From assembly GCA_026119855.1 (NCBI GenBank), contig JAOWBW010000087.1, positions 620,001-684,000 on the forward strand: a stretch of DNA of 64,000 nt, in the 5' to 3' direction. Within the stretch, counting starts at the first letter, position 1. Each line of letters begins with the position of its first letter. The notes under the pieces are model-generated. The model had not been told where the DNA came from. It searched no databases and was given only the letters and a program-made list of their open reading frames with translations. The position numbers and the translations under genes are program-made. Source of the DNA: Campanula takesimana (taxonomy: Eukaryota; Streptophyta; Magnoliopsida; Asterales; Campanulaceae). This document shows, piece after piece, positions 10,395-21,430 of the stretch.

Positions 10395-11274
10395 TCTTTG
10401 AAAAGTAGCAGTCGTAAGAGCTATAGGGCTCAGCTTTATCGGAGCCACAATAGCCGTCTTGTCACACCTATGCTGCTTACGCATGAGGGTAGCCCATGAA
10501 ATCGTAATGCCTGGCTCCGTGCTTCAGTGGCGGAAGAAGGGTCTGGGGTATGATCACAAGGCAGCGCCATGATAAGATTGTTGCTTCTGTATGGATCGAA
10601 GCCAACTTTCATTCTTACTCGAAGAAGGATCTTTGAGTAGTGTTGGCTTTTTTGTCTCCAACTAATGATCTGTCTTTCGACAACGGGGGAAGCCCCTCCT
10701 CAGCCAAAAGGGGGGAGACCCGCTCCGTACTAGCGCGTATCTTTATCCTATTTCCCCCATGCAATTGGGTCGAAAACAGTTATTTCGACGGTCTCATGGC
10801 TAATCACATAGGATCAGTCAGCGCGCAAGAAAGGAGGGGTTCAAATCTCACTTTCTCAATGGATCGCCAGTCCCAAGGTGGGTTTGTAGCAGTGGCCCTT
10901 CTTCCTGAACCATGGAAAAAGGCTTTAGACTGAGAATTGGGAATCTCCCATTACGGCTTCACGGGTCTAATCAAGATAGTTCGCAGAAGCTATCAACCTC
11001 AAGGGCAGCAGCTTAAGCCGGTGCTACTTTAACTGAGTTGAACGAGAAAAGCAAGAGCTTGACTATGAGAAACTTTTCCACAAAAACTATTTGAAAGATA
11101 AAATGCACCATGAAGGAGATTTAAATAAGATAATATTTGGAGTCATAGAGGAAATAGGCCTTTTCAGAGACAGGAAGCATAACATTAATAGCTCGCGGCG
11201 AACGTCTCAGCATTTCTTTCTTGGCTTGAAGAAAGGGTGTCCTAAGATCTGCTCTTTTGTCTGCTCAGACAGAG

Positions 11275-12792
11275 TGTTGGTAGTGGTGCCCTAGGCACGT
11301 TTGATAAACGTTGTAATTGTTATCATTTATTTCATATCAATAAAGAGATGTTTTGATTATTATTGTTGTTCATGTTTACTTATAATAATCTCCGTCCCTA
11401 GTACTTGTTAAGCACTAGTATAAAGGCTAAATGATCATGGGATGATCGTGTTAGATTTATGGGTACTTGTTTGGAACAAGGTACTGGACATGACCCGCTG
11501 TATGAGATTTATGTCATGGTCTATGTCGAACATATATCTCATATTAGTTATGTCATTCGAATCCTTAGACATGAAGTTATTATAGTCTCCACTTGATGAA
11601 CATTATGTTTGACATATTCAAACGCTACCTTAACAAGGTAGTTATAAAGGGTATGATTGGCATAATCGGATTCCCGTTGGGAAGAATAATAAGCTAAATG
11701 GATTTGTCCCTCAACGGAGAGATGTCAAGCTAGGGCCCCTCGAAGGGATGACGTTGATGAAATGTTCGGCCGGACTCAAATGGATTGATTGGATCTATAG
11801 CATTTGAATTATCAACATATTCGGAATCGAGAAAGTATTGAACAAGACAAGTTGACTGTTTGACCATGACTTGTGTTCAATGACATCGTGGACAAAAGGA
11901 TTGTGACATATTCTAAAGGAATGCGAACTTGTATCTAGTTATACTATTTGGGTAGGTATGACGGTGTGCTAGAACCCAATCATATCTTATGGGATCATGT
12001 TTGAGCCCATTGCCAACTTAGTATAATCCTAGAGGGTCACACACAATAGAACGAATCTTAAATAAGAGGACTATATTGGAATTTAGAGTCAAAGGACCTT
12101 GGAGGAATTTCTGGAAACATTCTGGGCTGTTTGGTCTACCGAGCGGGCGCTTGGGTCAGACCAGGCGGGCGCCTGAATTAATTCCAGAAAAGCCAAGGAC
12201 TTTCTGGTCATTCAAGCGGGCGCTTGGTCCTTAGCAGGCGGGCGCCTGGTGCTGTCGGCTGGAAATTTCCTAATTCGATTAGGAATGGTTTTTGACACAA
12301 GTTACCTATTTGGAATAGGTCTTAATTGTGTATAAAAACCCCAATTCGGCAAGACCATATGGACTAGTGCTTTTGTGATTCTCCAAAGAGTTTGAGAGAG
12401 ATTTATTTTTGTTCTAAGACACCCTTGGTTGAGGAACAAAATAATACACAAATAAATTCCACATAGTTCTTTATTTTAAATTGTGAAAACGTGTTTTACA
12501 ATAATTGGTCTAGCAACCAAGATCGAAGAAGTTCCTTTGATATTCGTTCGAAGTGTGGATACCGCTAGAGGGTGAATTTTATCATCTTACAAAGTTCGTG
12601 ATTTGTTCGTGATAAAGCTTCAAGATCTCCACCAAGACCAAAGAGAAAAAAGTTCATAGCCATCAAGGGTTAGTTATTCCTCTATTCATCTTGTTGTCTT
12701 TGATTTAATCATGTGAACGGATCTATGGGCTTTGGGTTTTATAAAATTTTAAATGCTATATTCCGCTGCGCATGTTACTTGGAAACCCAACA
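11275..12792 (+). repeat. Copia 5' LTR (1518 bp)
   Basis: Starts TGTTGGTAGTGG and ends GGAAACCCAACA. A TATA box (TATAAAA) is at 12331. Four GC-rich near-palindromes of the form GCGGGCGCTTGG or GCGGGCGCCTG lie at 12141-12250. The 74 bp between two copies of GGCGGGCGCCTG are missing from the 3' LTR, as expected from recombination between those short repeats. Confidence 0.96.
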
Positions 12793-13096
12793 GTGGTATC
12801 AGAGCCCCGTTCATGTTGATTAATTCAATACTTGGATCATGTTGTGTGTATATAAATTGTTTATGTGCCAAGCATGATATGAATATTGGATTATATGATG
12901 TTTATGTGTTATGTGATTTTATGTGGTTTATTGTTTTCAACTTTAATCGCACGATTCAATCGCAATAAAAATTATGGTGGATTCTGGATTATTATGATTA
13001 TTAATTTTTGATTGGATCAAAGTTTTAATAATCGTGGAAAAATAATCTTGAGACAAAATTTTCGAACTCAAAAATTCTGTTCCATTCTGGGCAATC

Positions 13097-13175
13097 AAGC
13101 GCCCGCCCGCGCTGGACCAGGCGCGCGCGCGCTGCAGGCGCCCGCTCGCTGGAAATCAGGCGCTCGCTCGCTAGG
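13097..13175 (+). repeat. GC-rich repeat block in Copia leader
   Basis: Untranslated leader between primer site and gag. It contains imperfect copies of GCGCCCGCCCGCGCTGG, GGCGCGCGCGCGCTGC, GGCGCCCGCTCGCTGG and GGCGCTCGCTCGCTAGG, in contrast with AT-rich DNA on both sides, and echoes the LTR cassettes of the same element. Confidence 0.8.
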
Positions 13176-14379
13176 CCAGAATGTTCTGATTCTTGTTAAA
13201 ATCTGAATATAGAATTTTCGATAAATTCAACAAAACCAGTAACAGAACCAGTCCAGACTTGCTGATCTGGAATGGGTTTTGGGTAGTTGGTTTGTGTATG
13301 GATTTTGGGGTTTGATTTTCCTATTTGTTTTAGTCTTGTGATTCCTAGATTGGTTCAAGTTTTGGATGGCTAATTTGCGTTCATCGAGATTGTGTTTCCC
13401 AAAATTGATCGCAATCAAAGTTTCAAAGATAAAACGAAATTAGAATTATGAAGAGTTCATAATTGCTAAAATTGAGAAACAAAGTTCTTGATTCAATGAT
13501 TGGAGATCCATGTGGAATTGTGAATGCAATTGGCCTACGTTCATCGAGACCATCTATTGCTTAGTTTCGGCCACATGGACTACTTTCTTGGTTTCTTGAA
13601 TTAGTGCGGGATTGTGGTTGCCTAATGGCTTAGTTCGACCGCACTTCTTGTTGTCTTGATTTGGAGATAATAACCGAAGTTGAAATAGTCTCATCCTCAT
13701 AATTATAGAGAAATTAATGACACATAAATATCATGCTTAAATTAATGGGATTAATTTAGTGGCTAAACTTGATGTGTAACATGTTTATATTATGTGCTCA
13801 TAAATGTGTTATATGCTATATGTGATGAACCTTCAAAGAAAGTTTTAAGTCCTTCTTTGCCATGCCATAATTAAAACACTTGTTTATACATGGGTAATCT
13901 TGATGTGGGTTCGCCTCCGCGAGGTGCATTAATCTTATTCATATATGAGCAAGATGAGGTTCATTAATTTAATGCGGGCTTGCCTCCGCAAGGTGCATTA
14001 AATTGAATGGTTCCTATACGTTTAAAATGGTTGGACTTAATTAGGCGTCAAAACGGTTTTGGGCCTAGGCAAAATATGAGATTAAACATGCTTTTGAAAT
14101 TGGATTTCTCGAAGAATCTCATAAAAGGATCTAAGAATCATATGGGATATGATTGACATGATTGTCTACCTAATTAATTTAGTTTTGAGCGGTCCGCCTC
14201 CGTGGACTCAAAAGTTAAATTAAAGTTGGATCTTAGCCCAATTAAATTATATTATACATTGGATGTATATGAAGGTTATATAATTTAGTGGGAGTATTTT
14301 ATTTGAAAAATACATTATTTATCTCTTTAATGAAAACCGGTACTTATTAAATTTTGGAAATTTTGCATATTTGTAGATA

Positions 14380-17300
14380 ATGACTAATAACACTCAATCA
14401 ATGTCGTTGCGATCGATCCTTGAGAAGGATAAGCTCGAAGAGAATGGTACTAACTTTATGGATTGGATCCGTAGCATAAGAATCGTTCTTAGGCAAGAAG
14501 ATAAGTTGTACATTCTCGATGGGCCTCTCCCCGCTGAACCACCGCCTACTGCCCCTAGGGCAGAAAGAGACAATTACAAGAAACATCGTAATGATTCTAG
14601 AGATGTAAGTTGTCTCATGCTTGCTGCTATGTGCTCAAAACTCCAACAAAGTTTGGAACATTTGGAAGCCTATGAGATAGGCGTGGAGTTGAGAACCATG
14701 TTTCAAGAGCAAGCTAGGCAAGAGAGGTACAAGACCATTGTTGCATTCACTACTTGTAAAATGAATGAAGGGCAACAAGTGAGTCCTCACTTTATGAAAG
14801 GTTATGTAGAGCACCTTGAGAAACCTGGCTATCCAATCCCATTGGAGCTAGCCACGGATCTCATTCTTAATTCATTGCCTAAAAGTTATAATCAGTTTGT
14901 GATGAATTATAACATGCATGGAATGGATAAGAATCTCTCTGAGTTGCATGGGATGCTCAAAACTGCAGAGATGAAAATTGTGGAGAAAGGTTCTCCCGTG
15001 CTCTTGGTTCATGATGGGAAGAAGGCTAGTGCCAAAGGAAAGGGTAAGAAAGTTGTCAAACCCAAAATAAGCAAGGCAAAGGTTGCCAAGGCTTCTGAGG
15101 CAAAACCCGATTCACAAAAGGACGCAATCTGTTTCCATTGTCAAGAAATTGGTCATTGGAAACGTAATTGCAAAGCTTTCTTGGAAGAGCAAAAGAAGAA
15201 GAAGAGCAGCAAGGCTGCGTCGACTTCAGGTATCTATATGATAGATATTCTCCTTTCTACCACTGATTCTTGGGTATTGGATACCGGATGTGGTTCTCAC
15301 ATTTGTCTAAATGTGCAGGGACTAAAGAATAGGAGACTGCTTAAAGAAGGTGAAGTAGATCTACGCGTGGGGAATGGAGCAAGAGTTGCTGCATTAGCCG
15401 TAGGGACTTATGAAGTCACTTTACCTTCCGGATTAATTCTTGTTTTGAACAATTGTTATTATGTTCCGGATTTAAGCAGAAATATTATTTCAATTTCTTG
15501 TTTGGATAATGAAGGTTTTAAGTTTCTTATTGAGAATAAGAAATTTTCTATTTATTTAAATGATGTGCTTTATGGTATTGCTAATTCATTTAATGGCCTT
15601 TATATCTTGGATGTCAAGAATGAAAATAATGACAATGTCTATCATGTAAATAAGAAATCTAAACCTAATGATGTAAATCATACTTATTTGTGGCATTGCC
15701 GTCTTGGTCATATTAATGAGAAGCGTATCTCAAAACTCCATGGGGACGGACTTTTAGGTTCATGTGACTTAGAGTCATATGACACTTGTGAGTCGTGTCT
15801 TCTTGGAAAAATGACTAAGACACCTTTTACCAAGTTGGGTGAAAGGGTAAGCGACTTATTGGGGTTGATACATTCCGATGTATGCGGACCATTAAGTAGC
15901 AATGCTAGGGGAGGATTTCAATACTTCATAACCTTCACTGATGATTATAGTAGATTTGGGTATGTTTACCTAATGAAACATAAGAGTGAAGCATTTGAGA
16001 TATTTAGAATATTTCAAAATGAAGTAGAAAAACAACTTGGCAAAAGTATTAAAGCACTTCGATCAGATCGTGGTGGAGAATACTTGAGTCAAGAATTTGA
16101 TGATCATCTAAAGAATTGTGGAATAGTTTCACAATTGACTCCACCCGGAACGCCACAATGGAATGGTGTGTCCGAGAGGAGAAATCGGACTTTGTTAGAC
16201 ATGGTTCGATCAATGATGAGTCAAGTTGATCTTCCAATATCCTTTTGGGGTTACGCTCTAGAAACCGTTGCTTTCACACTAAATCGTGTTCCAACTAAAT
16301 CGGTTCAAAAGACTCCATATGAGATGTGGAGCGGAAAGAAAACTTGTTTATCTTTCATGAAGATTTGGGGTTGTGAAGCTTTTGTCAAAAGACTTGTCTC
16401 AGACAAACTTGCACACAAATCTGATAAATGTATTTTCGTGGGATATCCTAAGGAAACTAGAGGATATTACTTTTACAACCGTGAGGACAACAAAGTGTTT
16501 GTTGCCCGAACTGGTGTCTTTCTAGAGAAAGAGTTTCTCTCCAAAGAAATCAGTGGGAGTAAAATAAATCTTAAAGAAATTCGAGACCCAGAAAATAACA
16601 TTGAACCAATAGTGGAACAAGAACAAGAACCACAAGGAGTTGTGGAACCTGTTCAAAATACACAAGCAACTCGCAGATCTAGTAGGTTACGATCCGAGCC
16701 CGAGAGATATGGATTTCTCGTAACGGATAGTAATGAGGTAGAAATCATTGAGAATGATGAACCGTCAACCTACCAAGAGGCGATGTTTTCTCCTGATTCG
16801 GATAAGTGGCTTGGAGCCATGGAATCCGAATTGCAATCCATGCAAGACAATCAAGTTTGGAATTTGATTGATGCACCCGAAGGTGTAAAAACCATAGGAT
16901 GCAAATGGGTCTTGAAGAAGAAGACTGACATGGATGGGAAGGTGCATACTTACAAAGCTAGGCTTGTAGCGAAGGGTTATAGGCAAGTTCATGGTATAGA
17001 CTATGATGAGACCTTTTCACCCGTAGCAATGATCAAGTCTATAAGAATTTTGCTTGCCATTGCCGCATATCATGACTATGAAATATGGCAGATGGACGTC
17101 AAAACCGCTTTCCTGAATGGAAAACTCCAAGAGGATGTGTATATGACACAACCAGAAGGTTTTGAACAAGATTCTAAGGTATGCAAGTTGCAGAGATCCA
17201 TCTATGGATTGAAGCAAGCTTCTAGGAGTTGGAATCTCCGTTTTGATGAATCGGTCAAAGAGTTTGGTTTCATCAAAAACGAAGATGAGCCTTGTGTATA

Positions 17301-18333
17301 CAAGAAGATTAGTGGGAGCATAGTGCTATTCCTTATTTTATACGTGGATGACATATTACTCATTGGAAACGACATTCCTACACTTCAGTCTGTGAAGACT
17401 TGGTTAGGAAAGTGCTTCGCAATGAAAGATATGGGTGAAGCCGCATATATACTTGGCATTAAGATCTATAGAGATAGATCAAGGAAGCTACTTGGTTTAA
17501 GCCAAAGTACATACATTGACAAGGTCATTAGAAGATTCCGTATGGAAAATTCTAAGAGAGGCACCTTGCCCGTGTTACATGGAGTTTCTCTAAGCAAGAC
17601 TCAATGTCCTAAGACAAACGATGAGCGTGAGAAAATGAATGATGTTCCATATGCTTCGTCAATTGGGTCCATCATGTATGCCATGATTTGTACTAGGCCG
17701 GATGTATCTTATGCTTTGAGCATGACAAGTAGATACCAATCCGACCCTGGCGAAAATCACTGGATAGCTGTAAAAGCGATTCTTAAGTACTTGAGAAGAA
17801 CTAAAGACTCGTTTTTGGTCTATGGAGGAATGAAAGATGATCTCGTTGTAAATGCTTACACGGATGCAAGCTTCCAAACCGACAAAGATGATAGCCGATC
17901 GCAATCGGGTTTTGTGTTTATGTTAAATGGTGGAGCTGTAAGCTGGAAGAGTTCCAAGCAAAGTACAACCGCTGATTCTACAACAGAAGCTGAGTATATT
18001 GCTGCATCGGATGCTGCAAAGGAAGCTGTTTGGATTAAGAAGTCCATCACTGAACTTGAAGTGGTTCCTAGTATTGCTAATCCAATAGACCTTTATTGCG
18101 ATAATAATGGTGATATTGCTCAAGCAAAGGAACCAAGAGCACATCAGAAATCCAAACACATACTTAGGCGTTTTCATATCATTCGAGAGATCGTTGATAG
18201 GGGAGACGTAAATATATGCAGAGTACCTACTGATGACAATGTTGCGGACCCGCTAACAAAGGGACTTCCACAAGCTAAACATGATGGTCATGTTAGGTCC
18301 ATGGGTATTAGATACATGGGAGATTGGGCCTAG
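14380..18333 (+). CDS. Copia gag-pol polyprotein, intact
   Basis: 1,317 residues in a single frame. In order: a UBN2-type Gag (about 1-240); a CCHC knuckle CFHCQEIGHWKRNC (about 251-264); an aspartic protease centred on WVLDTGCGSH (about 300); a GAG-pre-integrase region (WHCRLGHIN, about 437); an integrase core with HSDVCGPL, SDRGGEY and NGVSERRN supplying D, D and E; reverse transcriptase with WQMDVKTAFLNG and YVDD (about 988); and RNase H with YTDAS and TEAEY. The order integrase before reverse transcriptase defines Ty1/Copia. The leader from 12806 to 14379 has no long frame. All catalytic motifs are present, so the protein may be functional. The lineage within Copia is not certain. Confidence 0.96.
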   Translation: MTNNTQSMSLRSILEKDKLEENGTNFMDWIRSIRIVLRQEDKLYILDGPLPAEPPPTAPRAERDNYKKHRNDSRDVSCLMLAAMCSKLQQSLEHLEAYEIGVELRTMFQEQARQERYKTIVAFTTCKMNEGQQVSPHFMKGYVEHLEKPGYPIPLELATDLILNSLPKSYNQFVMNYNMHGMDKNLSELHGMLKTAEMKIVEKGSPVLLVHDGKKASAKGKGKKVVKPKISKAKVAKASEAKPDSQKDAICFHCQEIGHWKRNCKAFLEEQKKKKSSKAASTSGIYMIDILLSTTDSWVLDTGCGSHICLNVQGLKNRRLLKEGEVDLRVGNGARVAALAVGTYEVTLPSGLILVLNNCYYVPDLSRNIISISCLDNEGFKFLIENKKFSIYLNDVLYGIANSFNGLYILDVKNENNDNVYHVNKKSKPNDVNHTYLWHCRLGHINEKRISKLHGDGLLGSCDLESYDTCESCLLGKMTKTPFTKLGERVSDLLGLIHSDVCGPLSSNARGGFQYFITFTDDYSRFGYVYLMKHKSEAFEIFRIFQNEVEKQLGKSIKALRSDRGGEYLSQEFDDHLKNCGIVSQLTPPGTPQWNGVSERRNRTLLDMVRSMMSQVDLPISFWGYALETVAFTLNRVPTKSVQKTPYEMWSGKKTCLSFMKIWGCEAFVKRLVSDKLAHKSDKCIFVGYPKETRGYYFYNREDNKVFVARTGVFLEKEFLSKEISGSKINLKEIRDPENNIEPIVEQEQEPQGVVEPVQNTQATRRSSRLRSEPERYGFLVTDSNEVEIIENDEPSTYQEAMFSPDSDKWLGAMESELQSMQDNQVWNLIDAPEGVKTIGCKWVLKKKTDMDGKVHTYKARLVAKGYRQVHGIDYDETFSPVAMIKSIRILLAIAAYHDYEIWQMDVKTAFLNGKLQEDVYMTQPEGFEQDSKVCKLQRSIYGLKQASRSWNLRFDESVKEFGFIKNEDEPCVYKKISGSIVLFLILYVDDILLIGNDIPTLQSVKTWLGKCFAMKDMGEAAYILGIKIYRDRSRKLLGLSQSTYIDKVIRRFRMENSKRGTLPVLHGVSLSKTQCPKTNDEREKMNDVPYASSIGSIMYAMICTRPDVSYALSMTSRYQSDPGENHWIAVKAILKYLRRTKDSFLVYGGMKDDLVVNAYTDASFQTDKDDSRSQSGFVFMLNGGAVSWKSSKQSTTADSTTEAEYIAASDAAKEAVWIKKSITELEVVPSIANPIDLYCDNNGDIAQAKEPRAHQKSKHILRRFHIIREIVDRGDVNICRVPTDDNVADPLTKGLPQAKHDGHVRSMGIRYMGDWA

Positions 18334-18348
18334 GGCAAGTGGGAGATT

Positions 18349-19792
18349 GTTGGTAGTGGTGCCCTAGGCACGTTTGATAAACGTTGTAATTGTTATCATT
18401 TATTTCATATCAATAAAGAGATGTTTTGATTATTATTGTTGTTCATGTTTACTTATAATAATCTCCGTCCCTAGTATTTGTTAAGCACTAGTATAAAGGC
18501 TAAATGATCATGGGATGATCATGTTAGATTTATGGGTACTTGTTTGGAACAAGGTACTTGACATGACCCGCTGTATGAGATTTATGTCATGGTCTATGTC
18601 GAACATATATCTCATATTAGTTATGTCATTCGAATCCTTAGACATGAAGTTATTATAGTCTTCCACTTGATGAACATTATGTTTGACATATTCAAACGCT
18701 ACCTTAACACGGTAGTTATAAAGGGTATGATTGGCATAATCGGATTCCCGTTGGGAAGAATAATAAGCTAAATGGATTTGTCCCTCCACGGAGAGATGTC
18801 AAGCTTGGGCCCCTCGAAGGGATGACGTTGATGAAATGTTCGGCCGAACTCAAATGGATTGATTGGATCGATAGCATTTGAATTATCAACATATTCGGAA
18901 TCGAGAAAGTATTGAACAAGACAAGTTGACTGTTTGACCATGGCTTGTGTTCAATGACATCGTGGACAAAAGGATTGTGACATATTCTAAAGGAATGCGA
19001 ACTTGTATCTAGTTATACTATTTGGGTAGGTATGACGGTTTGCTAGAACCCAATCATATCTTATGGGATCATGTTTGAGCCCATTGTCAACTTAGTATAA
19101 TCCTAGAGGGTCACACACAATAGAACGAATCTTAAATAAGAGGACTATATTGGAATTTAGAGTCAAAGGACCTTGGAGGAATTTCTGGAAACATTCTGGG
19201 CTGTTTGGTCTACCGAGCGGGCGCTTGGGTCAGACCAGGCGGGCGCCTGGTGCTGTCGGCTGAAAATTTCCTAATTCAATTAGGAATGGTTTTTGACACA
19301 AGTTACCTATTTGGAATAGGTCTTAATTGTGTATAAAATCCCCAATTCGGCCAGACCATATGGACTAGTGCTTTTGTGATTCTCCAAAGAGCTTGAGAGA
19401 GATTTATTTTTGTTCTAAGACACCCTTGGTTGAGGAACAAAATAATACACAAATAAATTCCACATAGTTCTTTATTTTAAATTGTGAAAACGTGTTTTAC
19501 AATAATTGGTCTAGCAACCAAGATCGAAGAAGTTCCTTTGATATTCGTTCGAAGTGTGGATACCGCTAGAGGGTGAATTTTATCATCCTACAAAGTTCGT
19601 GATTTGTTCGTGATAAAGCTTCAAGATCTCCACCAAGACCAAAGAGAAAAAGTTCATAGCCATCAAGGGTTAGTTATTCCTCTATTCATCTTGTTGTATT
19701 TGATTTAATCATGTGAACGGATCTATGGGCTTTGGGTTTCATAAAATTTTAAATGCTATATTCCGCTGCGCATGTTACTTGGAAACCCAACA
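18349..19792 (+). repeat. Copia 3' LTR (1444 bp)
   Basis: Matches the 5' LTR from TGTTGG to CAACA, except for the 74-bp deletion and scattered substitutions. It is followed directly by CAGAG. Confidence 0.96.
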
Positions 19793-20099
19793 CAGAGAAC
19801 ATGGAGCAAAGCTTTCCTCACTCAAAAAAGCGACGGGAAATCTGATGGCTCAGAACAAAAAGAAAAAATAATCATGGATGGTTAACAGTCCGGGCCTGGT
19901 CACTGCGATGACCGTTCACCAGGGCCTCTTTCCTCCCTTTTCTGCTCACTCGTAGGGGTCCGGCCCCTTTGCTTGCGGTAGCCCCCTCGCCTTGATAAAA
20001 GTCCACAGTTTTCTTTATAATAGTTGATACCTATAAACTGATTTACTGATATTTCTTTTTTCGTTTTTGGAAAACTTGAGAAGATTAGCAAAAGAAAGA

Positions 20100-20300
20100 A
20101 AAAGTTACCTCGACGGTGCTCAAATCACTCGTAGGTTGGCAGATCAAGCTTGTCTGGATATATAGACTGTTGAATTCTGCACTTCTTACAACTTCCTCTG
20201 ACAATTTTGGTCCTAGAAACCACAATGACAATGACAATAACAACTTCCAAAGCAATACAAAAATCCTGTTTTTCTCTCAGACTGTTGACCATAACCTTGT
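20100..20300 (-). promoter_or_regulatory. Leader segment of second WAK relic (inferred)
   Basis: The minus-strand donor ACCGTCGAG followed by GTAACT at about 20108, and a neighbouring block matching 9708-9765, resemble the 5' end of a WAK gene. Downstream on the minus strand the expected exons 1 and 2 are replaced by the organelle-like insert and Copia element. No open frame is seen. Confidence 0.4.
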
Positions 20301-20459
20301 TGGTTGACCACTCCTGCTCCCTTCATCATAGACTTTGAGCAAATAAACCCACAGCATATCAATCCACAAATTCTTTATCTCAGAAATGAGCACATAAAGT
20401 TCGGTTTCCAAAGATTTAAACGACACAGTCTTCCTTAGCATCAAGTTAACAAGTGCCTA

Positions 20460-21430
20460 GTTAGCCCGTGTTTCACTTTTACCATTGTATTTTACTGTTA
20501 CCCATCGTCTGTTAACGACGTTATATTGAGTTAACGATGACTATCCACATAGGATGATGGAGATATTAAGAACAAATCCAGTTATACATAATGAATTTAA
20601 CCGAACATAATTATCGTCCTCCCCTCAGGCCTCAACCCACTAATCAACCTCTAGTCAGAAAGACTTTATTTTTAAAATACCAAATTAGAGGTGTCAAAGA
20701 AACAAACTAACCCAGTCCAGATCAAAAACTCCACAATTCATTCTAGTTGAGCCAATTGAACAAAATTGAGCGGAAATGCAAAGTTACTGAACCAAATATA
20801 GTAATATAGCAGACAAACCGTAGAGAAATTCAAACCCCCGATAGGACGAATTATCGTGAATAAGAGACGGCGGCGACGCTTCCGGCAATAAATTCGCTCT
20901 TCCGTAATGTGTAGCCCTAGATTGTCTAAATCTACATGAAAATGAGGATAATGAAGTAATTCCCAAACAAAAACTGACAAGATCTACATGAAAAGAAAAT
21001 CAATTGGGGGCTGGAATTGGAATTGGGGTAGCTAGATTATAATTGTGAATGAGAGAGTTGAAAGCAGAGATTAGTGAAGAAATTTACACCGACAATTTCA
21101 CATACTTACTGTGAGTGAATTTAATTTAGAGAGAGTGAGAAAGGAGGCCGGGGATTGAGTGACCGATTTTTGCAATTTTAGGGCGTATTGGATGAGTGAA
21201 CTGGTGGCGGCACTCTTTGTTGCGGGGGTTGGGCGATGGTAGTATCTTTGGCGGGGCGGTGGCAGTTGCGGCGGCGGTGGTAGTAGTTTTTGGAGGGGGC
21301 GGCAATTCGGTGGGTTAGTGAGTTAACGAGGTTAGCTTTTCTTAACACCATCATCCAGCAACGTTATCAATTCCGGTTAACTAACTGACGGATGGGTCTA
21401 TTATGGAACCATTTGTAATACCGGGTACGG
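20460..21430. mobile_element. Possible MULE carrying a gene leader
   Basis: The left part (TTTACCATTGTATTTTACTG, then CCCATCGTCTGTTAACGACG) loosely matches the reverse complement of the right part near 21335-21420 (CCCATCCGTCAGTTAGTTAA). GTTTCACTTTTACCAT also resembles the terminal repeats of the element at 782-4212. Between them, the minus strand reads like a gene's 5' UTR with GC-rich start (21170 down to about 20830, including GAAGCGTCGCCGCCGTCTC). A Pack-MULE is possible but boundaries and duplication are not clear. Confidence 0.3.

Larger units (their letters stand above)
11275..19792 (+). mobile_element. Full-length Copia retrotransposon
   Basis: An 8.5-kb LTR element with LTRs at 11275-12792 and 18349-19792 (TGTTGG...CAACA) and a perfect 5-bp duplication CAGAG (11270-11274, 19793-19797). 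The primer-binding site TGGTATCAGAGC (12794-12805, initiator tRNA-Met) and a purine tract AAGTGGGAGAT (18338-18348) are in place. It carries one uninterrupted polyprotein. The LTRs differ by a 74-bp deletion and roughly 20 small changes, so insertion is fairly recent. This copy could be autonomous. It interrupts the organelle-like segment. Confidence 0.97.
10395..20010. other. Organelle-like (mitochondrial?) insert, split by Copia
   Basis: The pieces 10395-11274 and 19793-20010 differ sharply from their surroundings. They have higher GC, frequent runs such as GGGGGAAGCCCC and GGGGGGAGACCCGC, and a texture resembling plant mitochondrial intergenic DNA. The reading 10640-10933 gives 97 residues with no recognised family. 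They are continuous once the Copia element and one CAGAG duplication are removed. Mitochondrial origin is inferred from composition only; no named mitochondrial gene was identified. The insert sits where exons 1 and 2 of the second WAK relic should be. Confidence 0.45.

Noticed and set aside
10640..10933. 97-codon open frame in the organelle-like insert
   Set aside because: No recognised family; may be part of a mitochondrial reading but not supportable as a gene here.
12794..12805. TGGTATCAGAGC as a tRNA gene fragment
   Set aside because: It sits directly after an LTR in each element, so it is the primer-binding site complementary to initiator tRNA-Met; no tRNA gene was seen in the window.
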